From AWTP1-13 sp041288195 (lineage in GTDB: Bacteria; Pseudomonadota; Alphaproteobacteria; Rhizobiales; Hyphomicrobiaceae): a DNA stretch of 13,215 nt. Position numbers and translations under genes: made by a program. Positions 5,602-13,168 of this stretch are shown one piece after another. The number at the start of each line of letters is the position of its first letter. Positions within the stretch are counted from its first letter, which is position 1. The notes below the pieces were generated by a model. That model made no database searches, was not told the origin of the DNA, and saw only the letters and a program-made list of their open reading frames with translations. The stretch covers positions 1 through 13,215 of the forward strand of contig JBGGME010000003.1 in NCBI GenBank assembly GCA_041288195.1, written 5' to 3'.

Positions 5602-7386
5602 TCACGCCGTCATCGCGTCGGGAAGCGTGAGGGCCGAGTCGGCACCGGCGATCACAGTCTCCTTCAGGCCCGGTGCGGCCGTGGCGAGGTTCTCGGCAAA
5701 GAAGCGCGCGACCGTGATTGCTTGCGATTGACCATTGGTCGCGCTGTCACGAGCCGCGGCGAGCGCACCCTTGGCGAGGTAGATACCGCCGGCAGCAAGG
5801 CCGAAGAGGCGCAAGTAGGGCGCGGCCCCTGCCAGCGCCGCATCAGGGTTCTTGGTGAGCGCCCCGCCCAGCCAGCGGGTCGCATCGGCCAGCGCCACCA
5901 CGGCCTCCGCAAGCCGCTCGCCCATGCGCCCGAACTCGGGCCGGTTGGAGCGGCGCACCTGCTCGGCCGTCTGGGCGAGCTCGCCGATGTAACCCTCGAT
6001 CACCTTGCCGCCTTCCAAGGGAAGCTTGCGCGTGACGAGGTCGATCGCCTGGATGCCGTTGGTGCCCTCGTAGATCGGCAGGATGCGCGCATCGCGGTAG
6101 ATCTGCGCCGCCCCCGTCTCCTCGATGAAGCCCATGCCGCCGTGCACCTGCACGCCGATGGAGGCGACCTCGCAGCCGATGTCGGTGGAGAAGGCTTTCG
6201 CCACCGGTGTGAGAAGCGCCACGCGATGCTGGGCGGCGGCCCGCTCGGCCGGGTTCTTGGCGCGGCGCGCCACGTCGGTCTCCTTGGCCGTAACGAGGCA
6301 GATGGCGCGTGCGGCTTGGGTCAGCGCCTTCATGGTCATGAGGCTGCGGCGGATGTCGGCGTGCTCGATGATCGGCGCCATGCCGTCGCCGCCGCCCTTG
6401 CCTGACCGGCCTTGGCGCCGCTCCTTGGCGTAGGCGATGGCCCGCTGGGTGGCGCGCTCGGCCACCGACACGCCCTGCGTGCCGACCGCAAGTCGAGCCG
6501 CGTTCATCATGATGAACATGACGTTGAGGCCGCGGTTCTCCTCGCCGACCAGGTAGCCGACGGCGCCCTCGCCCTTCTCGCCGTATTTCATGACGCAGGT
6601 CGGGCTCGCATGGATGCCGAGCTTGTGCTCGACGCCGGCGCAGATCACGTCGTTGGGGCCGCCGAGCGAGCCGTCTTTGTTTACGAGGCGCTTGGGCACC
6701 AGGAACAGCGAGATGCCGCGCGTGCCGGGCGGGGCGTCGGGCAGGCGCGCGAGCACGAGATGGATGATGTTGTCGGTCATCTCGTGGTCGCCATAAGTGA
6801 TGAAGATCTTAGTGCCGAAGATGCGATAGGTGCCGTCGGCCTGCTTGACCGCGCGGGTCTTGAGCAGGCTCAGGTCCGAGCCGGCATGCGGCTCGGTGAG
6901 GTTCATCGTGCCGGTCCACTCGCCCGACACCATCTTGGGCAGGTAGAGGCGCTTGAGCTCGTCCGTCCCCTGCGCCTCGATGGCGTCAATGGCGCCGTGC
7001 GTCAGCAACGGACACAGTCCGAACGCGAGGTTCGAGGAATTCCAGATCTCACCCGCTGCTGTGGCGATGATCTGCGGCAGGTTCTGCCCGCCCCATTCCT
7101 CCGGCGCCGCCAGCGCACCCCAGCCGCCGGCGGCGAACTGCTGGTAGGCTTCCTTCCAGCCGGGCGGGGTCACCACCTTGCCATCGACGAGCTTGGAGCC
7201 GGCAAGGTCGCCAGACATGCTGAGTGGATCCAGCACCTCGGAGGCGAATTTGCCGGCCTCGCCGATGACGGCGCGGATTGTGTCCTCGTCGACACCTTCC
7301 AGGATGTTGCGGGCTGTGAGGTCGTCGAGGTCCGCCGCGGTCTTGAGCGCGTGCACGATGTCGTCTACTGGAGCCTGATAGGTCAT
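5602..7386 (-). CDS. Acyl-CoA dehydrogenase, long DmdC-like subfamily
   Basis: The protein has 594 residues, matching the roughly 590-600-residue acyl-CoA dehydrogenases with extra N- and C-terminal domains, the group that includes 3-methylmercaptopropionyl-CoA dehydrogenase DmdC. The start at 7386 begins with the family-typical MTYQAPVDDIVHAL and has GAGGT five to seven bases upstream; the frame stays open to 7512 but adds non-conserved sequence. Visible blocks are TMNLTEPHAGSDLSLLKTRA (FAD/substrate binding), FGTKIFITYGDHE, GIHASPTCVM, QVHGGMGFIEE and PIYEGTNGIQAIDL with the catalytic base Glu440. The C-terminal domain (about 470-594) is mainly helical. It oxidises an acyl-CoA to the 2-enoyl-CoA and passes electrons to electron-transfer flavoprotein; chain length or substrate is not determined. 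No enoyl-CoA hydratase or thiolase gene is adjacent. It is divergent from rtcB across a 131-base gap. Confidence 0.92.
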   Translation of the reverse strand: MTYQAPVDDIVHALKTAADLDDLTARNILEGVDEDTIRAVIGEAGKFASEVLDPLSMSGDLAGSKLVDGKVVTPPGWKEAYQQFAAGGWGALAAPEEWGGQNLPQIIATAAGEIWNSSNLAFGLCPLLTHGAIDAIEAQGTDELKRLYLPKMVSGEWTGTMNLTEPHAGSDLSLLKTRAVKQADGTYRIFGTKIFITYGDHEMTDNIIHLVLARLPDAPPGTRGISLFLVPKRLVNKDGSLGGPNDVICAGVEHKLGIHASPTCVMKYGEKGEGAVGYLVGEENRGLNVMFIMMNAARLAVGTQGVSVAERATQRAIAYAKERRQGRSGKGGGDGMAPIIEHADIRRSLMTMKALTQAARAICLVTAKETDVARRAKNPAERAAAQHRVALLTPVAKAFSTDIGCEVASIGVQVHGGMGFIEETGAAQIYRDARILPIYEGTNGIQAIDLVTRKLPLEGGKVIEGYIGELAQTAEQVRRSNRPEFGRMGERLAEAVVALADATRWLGGALTKNPDAALAGAAPYLRLFGLAAGGIYLAKGALAAARDSATNGQSQAITVARFFAENLATAAPGLKETVIAGADSALTLPDAMTA

Positions 7387-7402
7387 GGCACCTCGCGCCT
7401 TT

Positions 7403-7447
7403 GCCGTTTCCACCCTTGACGTTAACGGCAGAGTAGGCCGAAACGGC
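7403..7447. promoter_or_regulatory. Inverted repeat GCCGTTTC-N29-GAAACGGC (candidate operator)
   Basis: GCCGTTTC (7403-7410) and GAAACGGC (7440-7447) are a perfect 8-base inverted repeat with a 29-base spacer. Near its centre lies a second palindrome, CGTTAACG (7420-7427). A TTGACG that could be a plus-strand -35 box (7416-7421) lies between the arms, but no good -10 follows. It sits in the 131-base gap between the divergent acyl-CoA dehydrogenase and rtcB genes, where a shared regulator could act. The symmetry is seen; the regulatory role is inferred. Confidence 0.4.
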
Positions 7448-7517
7448 GGGGCTCGGGAAGGTCCAGCGCGTCGTGGCCGTCCATGGCAGAGGAAAGCGTC
7501 TCGAGGGCGCAATAATC

Positions 7518-8954
7518 ATGGCGACGATTACGGGCAAGACCTTGATCGCGTGGGGCTACGCGCCCGGCCCGTGGTTCGCTGCGGCGATTGCGGCGGCCGA
7601 GGAGGCGCGACGGTCGGGCGCGGAGGAAGCCGCCGTCCGCGCCATCGTCGACCGGTTCGCGCCGCCTCCGCTTCCCCCGTCGGTGGAGCTGCGCGGCCGC
7701 GGCTCGCTCGCCCATCGGCTCAACATCCGCGCCGAGAATGCGCATGAGGCGGAGAACCTCGCCTCGGTGGAGCGGCACATGGCCGAGCTGATGCGCGTGC
7801 CGACCATCGTTGCCGGCGCCGTCATGCCCGATGCCTGCCCGGCCGGCACCGCGACCGGCACGATCCCGGTCGGCGGCGTCATTGCTGCCAGGGAGGCGAT
7901 CCATCCCGGCATGCATTCGGCCGACATCTGCTGCTCGATGGCGGTCTCCGTGCTCGGCGACATCGACCCGATCCCGGTTCTCGATGCCGGCATGAAGCTC
8001 TCCCACTTCGGTGGTGGCGGCCGGCCCTACAGCCATGACATGCATGTCCCCGAGGCGCTGATGGAGGAGTTCAGCGCCAACCGCTTTCTCGCCATGACGA
8101 CCGATGCCGCGAGCAAGCATTTCGGCACGCAGGGCGACGGCAACCATTTCTTCTATGTCGGCCGCGTTACCTCCACGGGGCAGGTGGCGCTCGTCACGCA
8201 TCACGGCTCGCGCAAGCCCGGCGCGCTCCTCTACAAGGCCGGCATGGACCTGGCTGAGAGCCATCGCCGGCGCCTGTCGCCGGAGACGCCGGCGCACAAT
8301 GCCTGGATCCCCTCCGAGACCGACGATGGGCGGGACTACTGGGCGGCGCTGCAGCTCATGCGCACCTGGACCAAGAAGAACCACTTCGTCATCCACGACG
8401 CGGTCGCGCACCACCTCGGCACCAAGGTCAAGGACCGCTTCTGGAACGAGCACAACTTCGTGTTCCGCAAGAGCGACGGCCTGTTCTATCACGCCAAGGG
8501 CGCGACCCCCGCCTGGTCCGACTTCGCGCCCGATTCGAGCGGGCTCACGCTGATCCCGCTCAACATGGCCGAGCCGATCCTGATCGCGCGCGGCCTCGAT
8601 GCCGAGAACGGCCTCGGCTTCGCGCCGCACGGCGCGGGACGCAACTTCAGCCGCTCGGCCTACATGCGGCGGCACGCCGGGAAGACAGAGGCACAGATGG
8701 TGGAGGAGCAGACCAAGGGCATCGATGCGCGCTTCTTCTGCGGCAATCCCGACGTCTCCGAGCTGCCCGAGGCCTACAAGGATGCGGCTGCCGTGCGCCG
8801 GCAAATCGCCGAGTTCGGACTGGCCGAGATCGTCGACACCATCGAGCCGATCGGCTGCATCATGGCCGGCGACTGGCAGCGCGACGCACCCTGGCGCAAG
8901 AAGAAGGCCGGTCGCGCAAAGCAGCGCTCGCGGGATGCCAATGGCGATCGTTGA
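7518..8954 (+). CDS. rtcB: RtcB family RNA ligase (divergent)
   Basis: RtcB joins 2',3'-cyclic phosphate (or 3'-phosphate) and 5'-OH RNA ends, using GTP and Mn2+. The protein has 478 residues; the ATG at 7518 was chosen for GAGGG about nine bases upstream. All signature residues of the family can be placed: Asp136 and Cys139 in SADICCSM (metal site, equal to Asp95/Cys98 of the Pyrococcus enzyme), His210 in GDGNHFF, His228 in THHGSRKPG, His312 in NEHNFVF, the guanylate-accepting His371 in APHGAGRNFSR, and Lys421 in PEAYKDAAAV. The ending TIEPIGCIMAG also fits. The blocks deviate from the canonical wording (ADICCSM for VDIxCGM, GTQGDGNHF for GTLGxGNHF), so this is a divergent subclass annotated as RtcB-like in many alphaproteobacteria. 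No rtcA or rtcR is nearby. The extreme C-terminus is Lys/Arg-rich. The tsaC gene starts inside its last codons. Confidence 0.9.
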   Translation: MATITGKTLIAWGYAPGPWFAAAIAAAEEARRSGAEEAAVRAIVDRFAPPPLPPSVELRGRGSLAHRLNIRAENAHEAENLASVERHMAELMRVPTIVAGAVMPDACPAGTATGTIPVGGVIAAREAIHPGMHSADICCSMAVSVLGDIDPIPVLDAGMKLSHFGGGGRPYSHDMHVPEALMEEFSANRFLAMTTDAASKHFGTQGDGNHFFYVGRVTSTGQVALVTHHGSRKPGALLYKAGMDLAESHRRRLSPETPAHNAWIPSETDDGRDYWAALQLMRTWTKKNHFVIHDAVAHHLGTKVKDRFWNEHNFVFRKSDGLFYHAKGATPAWSDFAPDSSGLTLIPLNMAEPILIARGLDAENGLGFAPHGAGRNFSRSAYMRRHAGKTEAQMVEEQTKGIDARFFCGNPDVSELPEAYKDAAAVRRQIAEFGLAEIVDTIEPIGCIMAGDWQRDAPWRKKKAGRAKQRSRDANGDR

Positions 8955-9891
8955 GGCAACGGCGGGAGCCATCGCGGCTGCCGCCCAGGCGCTGCGCCAG
9001 GGCGAGCTCGTGGCCTTCCCGACCGAGACGGTCTACGGCCTCGGTGCCGATGCCACCAACGGCCGCGCCGTGGCGGCCATCTTCACGGCAAAGGGCCGCC
9101 CGCGCTTCAATCCGCTGATCGCGCACGTGCCGGACGTCGCGGCCGTGGAGCGGCTCGGACGGCTCGGCGAGCTCGGCCGCAAGCTGTCGGCAGCCTTCTG
9201 GCCGGGGCCGCTGTCGTTGGTGATGGCCAAGCGCGAGGGCTGCCCGGTGTCGGATCTCGCGACCGCTGGCCTCGACACCATTGCGCTGCGCGTGCCGAGT
9301 CATCCGGTCGCGCAAGCTCTGCTGCGGGCGGTGGGCCGTCCGGTGGCCGCCCCCAGCGCCAACCGGTCGGGCCATGTCAGCCCCACCACTGCCGCGCATG
9401 TAGAGGCCGATCTCGGAGCCCACGTCGCCATGATCCTAGACGGCGGGCCGACATCGGTGGGGTTGGAGTCCACCGTCGTCGACGTCACGGGCGACGAGGC
9501 GGTGATCCTGCGCGTGGGCGGTGTCTCACGCGAGGCCATCGCGCGCGCGCTGGGCGTGAGCACCGTCGCCCGGGCCGAAGGCGAGCCCGGCAAGCCGTCG
9601 TCGCCCGGCATGTTGGCCCGCCACTATGCGCCGGCAGCCAAACTCCGGATCAACGCGCGCGAGGTGAAAGCGGGGGAGGCGTTGCTGGCCTTCGGCGCCA
9701 ACGTGCCCGAGTATTCCGGCCCGATGGTCAACCTGAGCCCGTCAGGCGACCTCATCGAGGCTGCAGCCAACTTGTTCGCCGCGCTGCGCACGCTCGACAG
9801 CTCGGGCGTCGCCGCCATCGCCGTCATGCCGATCCCCAACGAAAGCCTCGGCGAGGCAATCAACGACCGCTTGCGGCGCGGTGCGAAGTAG
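8941..9891 (+). CDS. tsaC: L-threonylcarbamoyladenylate synthase, long Sua5 type
   Basis: The enzyme makes threonylcarbamoyl-AMP from threonine, bicarbonate and ATP, the first step of t6A formation at A37 of ANN-decoding tRNAs. The protein has 316 residues. The YrdC domain includes FPTETVYGLG (26-35), the KGR motif AKGRPRFNPL (50-59, Lys51 and Arg53) and PSANRSG with Ser139 and Asn141. The linker and extra C-terminal Sua5 domain begin with SPGMLARHYAP (about 221-231), which distinguishes it from the short TsaC of E. coli. The start lies within rtcB, giving a 14-base overlap in a different frame; an in-frame ATG at 8935 is an alternative. GGGA (8932-8935) five bases before 8941 is a weak ribosome site, so translation probably depends on ribosomes finishing rtcB. 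It converges on the dioxygenase gene with two bases between the stop codons. Confidence 0.93.
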   Translation: MAIVEATAGAIAAAAQALRQGELVAFPTETVYGLGADATNGRAVAAIFTAKGRPRFNPLIAHVPDVAAVERLGRLGELGRKLSAAFWPGPLSLVMAKREGCPVSDLATAGLDTIALRVPSHPVAQALLRAVGRPVAAPSANRSGHVSPTTAAHVEADLGAHVAMILDGGPTSVGLESTVVDVTGDEAVILRVGGVSREAIARALGVSTVARAEGEPGKPSSPGMLARHYAPAAKLRINAREVKAGEALLAFGANVPEYSGPMVNLSPSGDLIEAAANLFAALRTLDSSGVAAIAVMPIPNESLGEAINDRLRRGAK

Positions 9892-9893
9892 TC

Positions 9894-10499
9894 TTACCCT
9901 CGCGGGATCACGATATCCCACACTGCCAGCTGCGCTTCCGGCTCCATCTCGCTCGTCGGCGGCAGCAGCCTGGCGATCAGGCGCTCCTGCGCCCAGGAGC
10001 TCTGAAGGATGCGGTCCTTCTCGTTCAGGGGATCGCCTTCGAAGTACATCTGCGTGACGAGCTTGTCGATTCTGCCGGTGACATCGAAGTGGATGTGCGG
10101 CGGCCGCTGCCAGCCCGGGATGTGGGTCGGATAGCCGAAGGGCTTGATGGTGGTGAAGCAGTAGCGCCCTTCCTTGTCCGTGATCTGCACGCCGAAGCCC
10201 TCGAAGTTGGGGTCGACGGGAGCCGGATTGTAGTCGCTCTCGTGCACGTAGCGCCCGTGGGCGTTGGCCTGCCAGACCTCGACTTTGACGCCTGCCAGCG
10301 GCTCGCCCTTCATGTCGAGCACGCGGCCCATGAGATGGATGACCTGGCCGTGCGCGCGGCCTGGCTTGCCGGGAATGCGCGTCAAGTCGGAGCCGCGGTC
10401 GAGCGGCTTTGTGAGGGGATAAAAAGGCCCCAGGACCTGATCGGGTGTCCGCCGCCAGCTCGTCTGGGCGAGGGGTACGGGCTCGCGTTGTGTCGCCAT
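9894..10499 (-). CDS. Intradiol ring-cleavage dioxygenase (protocatechuate 3,4-dioxygenase beta-like)
   Basis: The protein has 201 residues and an ATG at 10499 with AGAGG seven bases upstream. It matches PcaH-like non-haem Fe(III) intradiol dioxygenases, which cleave a catechol between its two hydroxyls. The segment RTPDQVLGPFYPLT (17-30) is typical of the N-terminus. The four iron ligands can be placed: Tyr84 (HGRYVHESD), Tyr123 (PFGYP), His135 and His137 (PPHIHFDV). Arg132 matches the active-site arginine preceding the histidines. From memory of the Pseudomonas enzyme, the Trp two residues after the second ligand tyrosine is Thr125 here, so substrate choice may differ. No pcaG-like alpha subunit is adjacent and the protein is shorter than PcaH (about 235-240), so it probably works as a homo-oligomer. 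It lies 45 bases downstream of the MmgE/PrpD gene in the same direction. Confidence 0.88.
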   Translation of the reverse strand: MATQREPVPLAQTSWRRTPDQVLGPFYPLTKPLDRGSDLTRIPGKPGRAHGQVIHLMGRVLDMKGEPLAGVKVEVWQANAHGRYVHESDYNPAPVDPNFEGFGVQITDKEGRYCFTTIKPFGYPTHIPGWQRPPHIHFDVTGRIDKLVTQMYFEGDPLNEKDRILQSSWAQERLIARLLPPTSEMEPEAQLAVWDIVIPRG

Positions 10500-10544
10500 G
10501 ATGCGCCTCTCGGTCCGCTATCGGTAGAGCATACGCCCCTCAGA

Positions 10545-11934
10545 CTACCCTCGCAAATCCGCGAGATCGATGTGAGCCGCATGCCAAATGGACTTTGCAA
10601 GCGTGTGCGCCGCATCGATCTGGGCCTGCGTCCAGCCGCCGCTGCGCGCATTGCCGGCGAGCTTGGCCTCGATCTCTGCGCGTGTCAGCGGTGCATGCGC
10701 GCCCCCTCGCATGTGTGGTTGGCGCTCCTCGAGACTGCGGCCGTCGCGCAAGGTCGCCCGGATATGGCCGGTGAAGGCGCGGGGGTAGGGGTTGGCGGGA
10801 TCGACCTCGTAGCGGATGTTGACCGCCAGCGCGCGCACGGCCGGATCGGCGACGGCTTCGTCCGTAAAGGCGTCGAGCCCGAGGCTCCCGCGCACCAGGG
10901 CGGTGGCGATGCAATAAGGTGTAGCGAACTTGCCGGCGTAGCCGTTGGGCGGACGCTGTTTATCGCTGAGCGGCTCCCACAATCGATGGACCGTACCCTC
11001 GCCGACCTCGCATACGATCTCCGCGATGTCGGCGGGCTCGAGCCCGCGCACGCGCAGCCGCAGAGCGCAATCGACGTAGGGCTGCACCATGGTCCCGCAC
11101 GGACAGGGCTTGAAGGCCAGCGTCTTCGGTCACCCAGCGCTTGCCGAAGCCGTCCAGTAGCGCCCCATAGTTGCCGGAACGCGTGTGCGCAAAGCCGTGG
11201 AACAGGCCGTGCGTGCCCTCGAAGACCGTGCGCGGACCCGTGAACCCGGCGCGGGCGAGCAGCGCGGCCCGCAGACCCGACTGCGCCGCCCAACCCGGAT
11301 GCATGCGCTTGGTGGAGCTGCCGTCGGCCAGGTACTCGATGATGCCGCTCGCCATCGAGCCGGCAATTCCCAGCGCGTTGACGAGCCGCGGCGGCTCCAG
11401 CCGCAGCGCAGCACCCACGCCCGCGGCCGCAGCCATGGCACCGAATATCGCCGTCGGATGAAAGCCCGCCTTGTGTACCGCCTTGGGCACAACCAGACTC
11501 AGCCGGCAGATCGCCTCGACCCCCACCGCGAGGCCGACCAGGACCGCAGGTCCGGCGAGCTTCTCCTGCTCTGCGGCAGCCAGCACGGCGGGCACGATCA
11601 CCGCGCCCGCATGCACGGGCCCGCCCTCGAACGTGTCGTCGAAGTCCTCGCCGTGCGCCGCCGTGCCATTGACAAAGGCGGCCCCCGCGGCGCTCATCGG
11701 CCGCGCGTGGCCGATCGCGGTCGCAGGCCCCGGCTCGGTCCAGGCTGCCAGCGCCGCCTGCACGTAGTCCGTGCGGCGCGCGACGACGCAGAGGCCGATC
11801 ACGTCGAGCAGGAGCCGCTCGCACGTCTCGTGCACGGCTGCCGGCAATGCGCGCGCGTCGATGGTGGCGATATGGCGGGCCAACTGCTCCGCAATCGAGG
11901 GGCCGCCAGCCGGCAGGGGGTTGCCGGCACTCAT
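10545..11934 (-). pseudogene. MmgE/PrpD family protein, one frameshift
   Basis: This family includes 2-methylcitrate dehydratase (PrpD) and cis-aconitate decarboxylase-like enzymes. The start at 11934 shares an ATGA with the folD stop. Frame one (to about 11122) encodes the N-terminal helical domain with NGTAAHGEDFDDTFEGG and VHAGAVIVPAVLAA, then GFGKRWVTEDA. There the frame breaks: the expected FKPxPC block is read as GLQALSVRD. Shifting by one base at about 11118-11124 restores AFKPCPCGTMVQPYVDCALR and continues cleanly to the stop at 10545, through GYAGKFATPYCIATALV and PNPYPRAFTGHI-like sequence. Joined, the product is about 462 residues, normal for the family, with no other damage visible. 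One surplus G (C at about 11121 on the plus strand), or two missing bases, explains it. It may be a sequencing error or a recent mutation; as written, the protein would lose its C-terminal domain. Confidence 0.82.
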
Positions 11935-12800
11935 GTGGCGGCTCTCGCCGCCTGCAGCGTGTTTCTGAGCAGACACGCCACCGTCATCGGCCCAACGCCG
12001 CCGGGCACCGGCGTGATGGCGCCCGCCACCTCGGCGACCTCCGCGAACGCCACGTCGCCGACCAGCCGGCTCTTGCCGTCAGGCCCGACCGCCCGCTGGA
12101 TGCCGACGTCGATGACGATGGCTCCGGGCTTGATCCAGCTGCCGCGCACCATCTCTGCCTTGCCGACCGCCGCCACCACCAGATCGGCTCGCCGGACCAC
12201 GGCAGGCAGATCGCGCGTGCGCGAGTGAGCGATCGTCACCGTGCAGTTCTCGGCCAGCAGGAGTTGCGCTGCCGGCTTGCCGACGATGTTGGAGCGGCCG
12301 ATCACCACGGCCTCGAGGCCATTAAGACTGGGCGCAACGGACTTCGCGAGAATGATGCACCCAGTCGGTGTGCAGGGTGCCAGCGCTCCCGGCGTGCCGC
12401 TCGCCAGCCGGCCCACGTTGATGGGGTGGAAGCCATCGACGTCCTTCGCCGGGTCGATCGCCTCGATGACCTTGCGCGCGTCGATGTGTGGAGGCAGCGG
12501 CAGCTGCACCAGGATGCCGTGCACGTCCTTGTCGCGGCCTAGGTCTGCGACCAGCGCCAGCAGCTTGGCCTCCGGCGTATCGGCCGGCAGCCTGTGCTCG
12601 AAGGAGCGCATGCCCGCCGCTTCCGTCGCCTTGGCCTTGGTGCGCACATAGACCTGGCTCGCGGGGTCCTCGCCAACCAGCACGACCGCGAGGCCCGGGG
12701 TGATGCCTTGCTCGCGCTTCAGGGCCGCGACGCCGTCCGCAACCTCACGTCGCAGGGTCTCGCCGATCGCCTTGCCGTCGATGATCGTCGCCCGAGTCAT
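11931..12800 (-). CDS. folD: Bifunctional methylenetetrahydrofolate dehydrogenase / methenyltetrahydrofolate cyclohydrolase
   Basis: FolD interconverts 5,10-methylene-, 5,10-methenyl- and 10-formyl-tetrahydrofolate with NADP(H), supplying one-carbon units in the cytoplasm. The protein has 289 residues, the usual length. Visible are VGEDPASQVYVRTKAKA (42-58) with the catalytic Tyr51 and Lys55, GILVQLPLP (95-103), KDVDGFHPINVGRL (119-132), the nucleotide-binding block VIGRSNIVGKPAAQLLL (166-182) and TPVPGGVGPMT (263-273). The ATG at 12800 has GGAG five bases upstream and gives the conserved MTRATIIDGKAI beginning. A GTG at 12824 overlapping the DUF167 stop is an alternative with eight extra residues. 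It lies 20 bases after the DUF167 gene, and its stop overlaps the MmgE/PrpD start. Confidence 0.96.
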   Translation of the reverse strand: MTRATIIDGKAIGETLRREVADGVAALKREQGITPGLAVVLVGEDPASQVYVRTKAKATEAAGMRSFEHRLPADTPEAKLLALVADLGRDKDVHGILVQLPLPPHIDARKVIEAIDPAKDVDGFHPINVGRLASGTPGALAPCTPTGCIILAKSVAPSLNGLEAVVIGRSNIVGKPAAQLLLAENCTVTIAHSRTRDLPAVVRRADLVVAAVGKAEMVRGSWIKPGAIVIDVGIQRAVGPDGKSRLVGDVAFAEVAEVAGAITPVPGGVGPMTVACLLRNTLQAARAAT

Positions 12801-12805
12801 CCCTG

Positions 12806-12809
12806 CTCC
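12806..12809 (-). promoter_or_regulatory. Ribosome binding site that decides the folD start
   Basis: GGAG on the minus strand lies five bases before the ATG at 12800. This favours that start over the upstream GTG at 12824, which overlaps the previous gene's stop codon (GTGA). Confidence 0.55.
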
Positions 12810-12820
12810 GCTTTCGCTCC

Positions 12821-13168
12821 TCACCCGAGCTTACTGAGACGCGCCTCGATCAGCGCCGCAAGCCTCGCGGGATCGCCCCCGATCTCGACGGTCTTGACCC
12901 GCGACTTGCCGCCGGCCGACACGGCGACGCTGCTCTTTGCAACGCCCAGCCACTCCGCCACGACCCGCTCGACAGCCCGGTTCGCCTCACCCTTGTCGGG
13001 CACGGCGCGCACCTTGATCGCGAGCGCGGAGCCCTGCGGCGTCTCCGTCAGGCCGTCGACGCCGTCGCGCGCCGATTTTGGAGTTGTCCGCACGAGCATT
13101 CTGAGGCCGGCGGGGGCGCTGCGCCAGGGTTGGCCAAAGGGCTGGCCGGAGCGCTGTGCGGCGGCCAT
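12821..13168 (-). CDS. yggU: DUF167 (YggU) family protein
   Basis: The protein has 115 residues, with an ATG at 13168 that shares a base with the stop of the upstream gene (TGATG), so translation is probably coupled. The DUF167 pattern is clear from residue about 24: LRMLVRTTPKSARDGVDG, then LAIKVRAVPDKGEANRAV (the conserved KVxAxPxxGxAN block), EWLGVAKSSVAVSAGGKSRVKTVEI. The biochemical role of this small alpha/beta family is not established. The first about 22 residues are a variable extension. It stands between a YggT-like gene and folD, a common order in related bacteria. Confidence 0.9.
   Translation of the reverse strand: MAAAQRSGQPFGQPWRSAPAGLRMLVRTTPKSARDGVDGLTETPQGSALAIKVRAVPDKGEANRAVERVVAEWLGVAKSSVAVSAGGKSRVKTVEIGGDPARLAALIEARLSKLG

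Noticed and set aside
6412..7419. Plus-strand open frame of 335 codons opposite the acyl-CoA dehydrogenase
   Set aside because: It is an antisense shadow of a well-conserved gene, with no recognisable protein features.
7422..8972. Minus-strand open frame of 516 codons opposite rtcB
   Set aside because: The rtcB frame carries every catalytic motif, whereas this frame has only Arg/Ala/Gly-rich low-complexity translation.
10089..11243. Plus-strand open frame of 384 codons
   Set aside because: It runs antisense to the dioxygenase and the PrpD gene, both supported by clear motifs.
12801..12824. GTG at 12824 as the folD start (GTGA overlap with DUF167)
   Set aside because: The ATG at 12800 has a good ribosome site and gives the conserved N-terminus; the upstream eight codons look like spacer.
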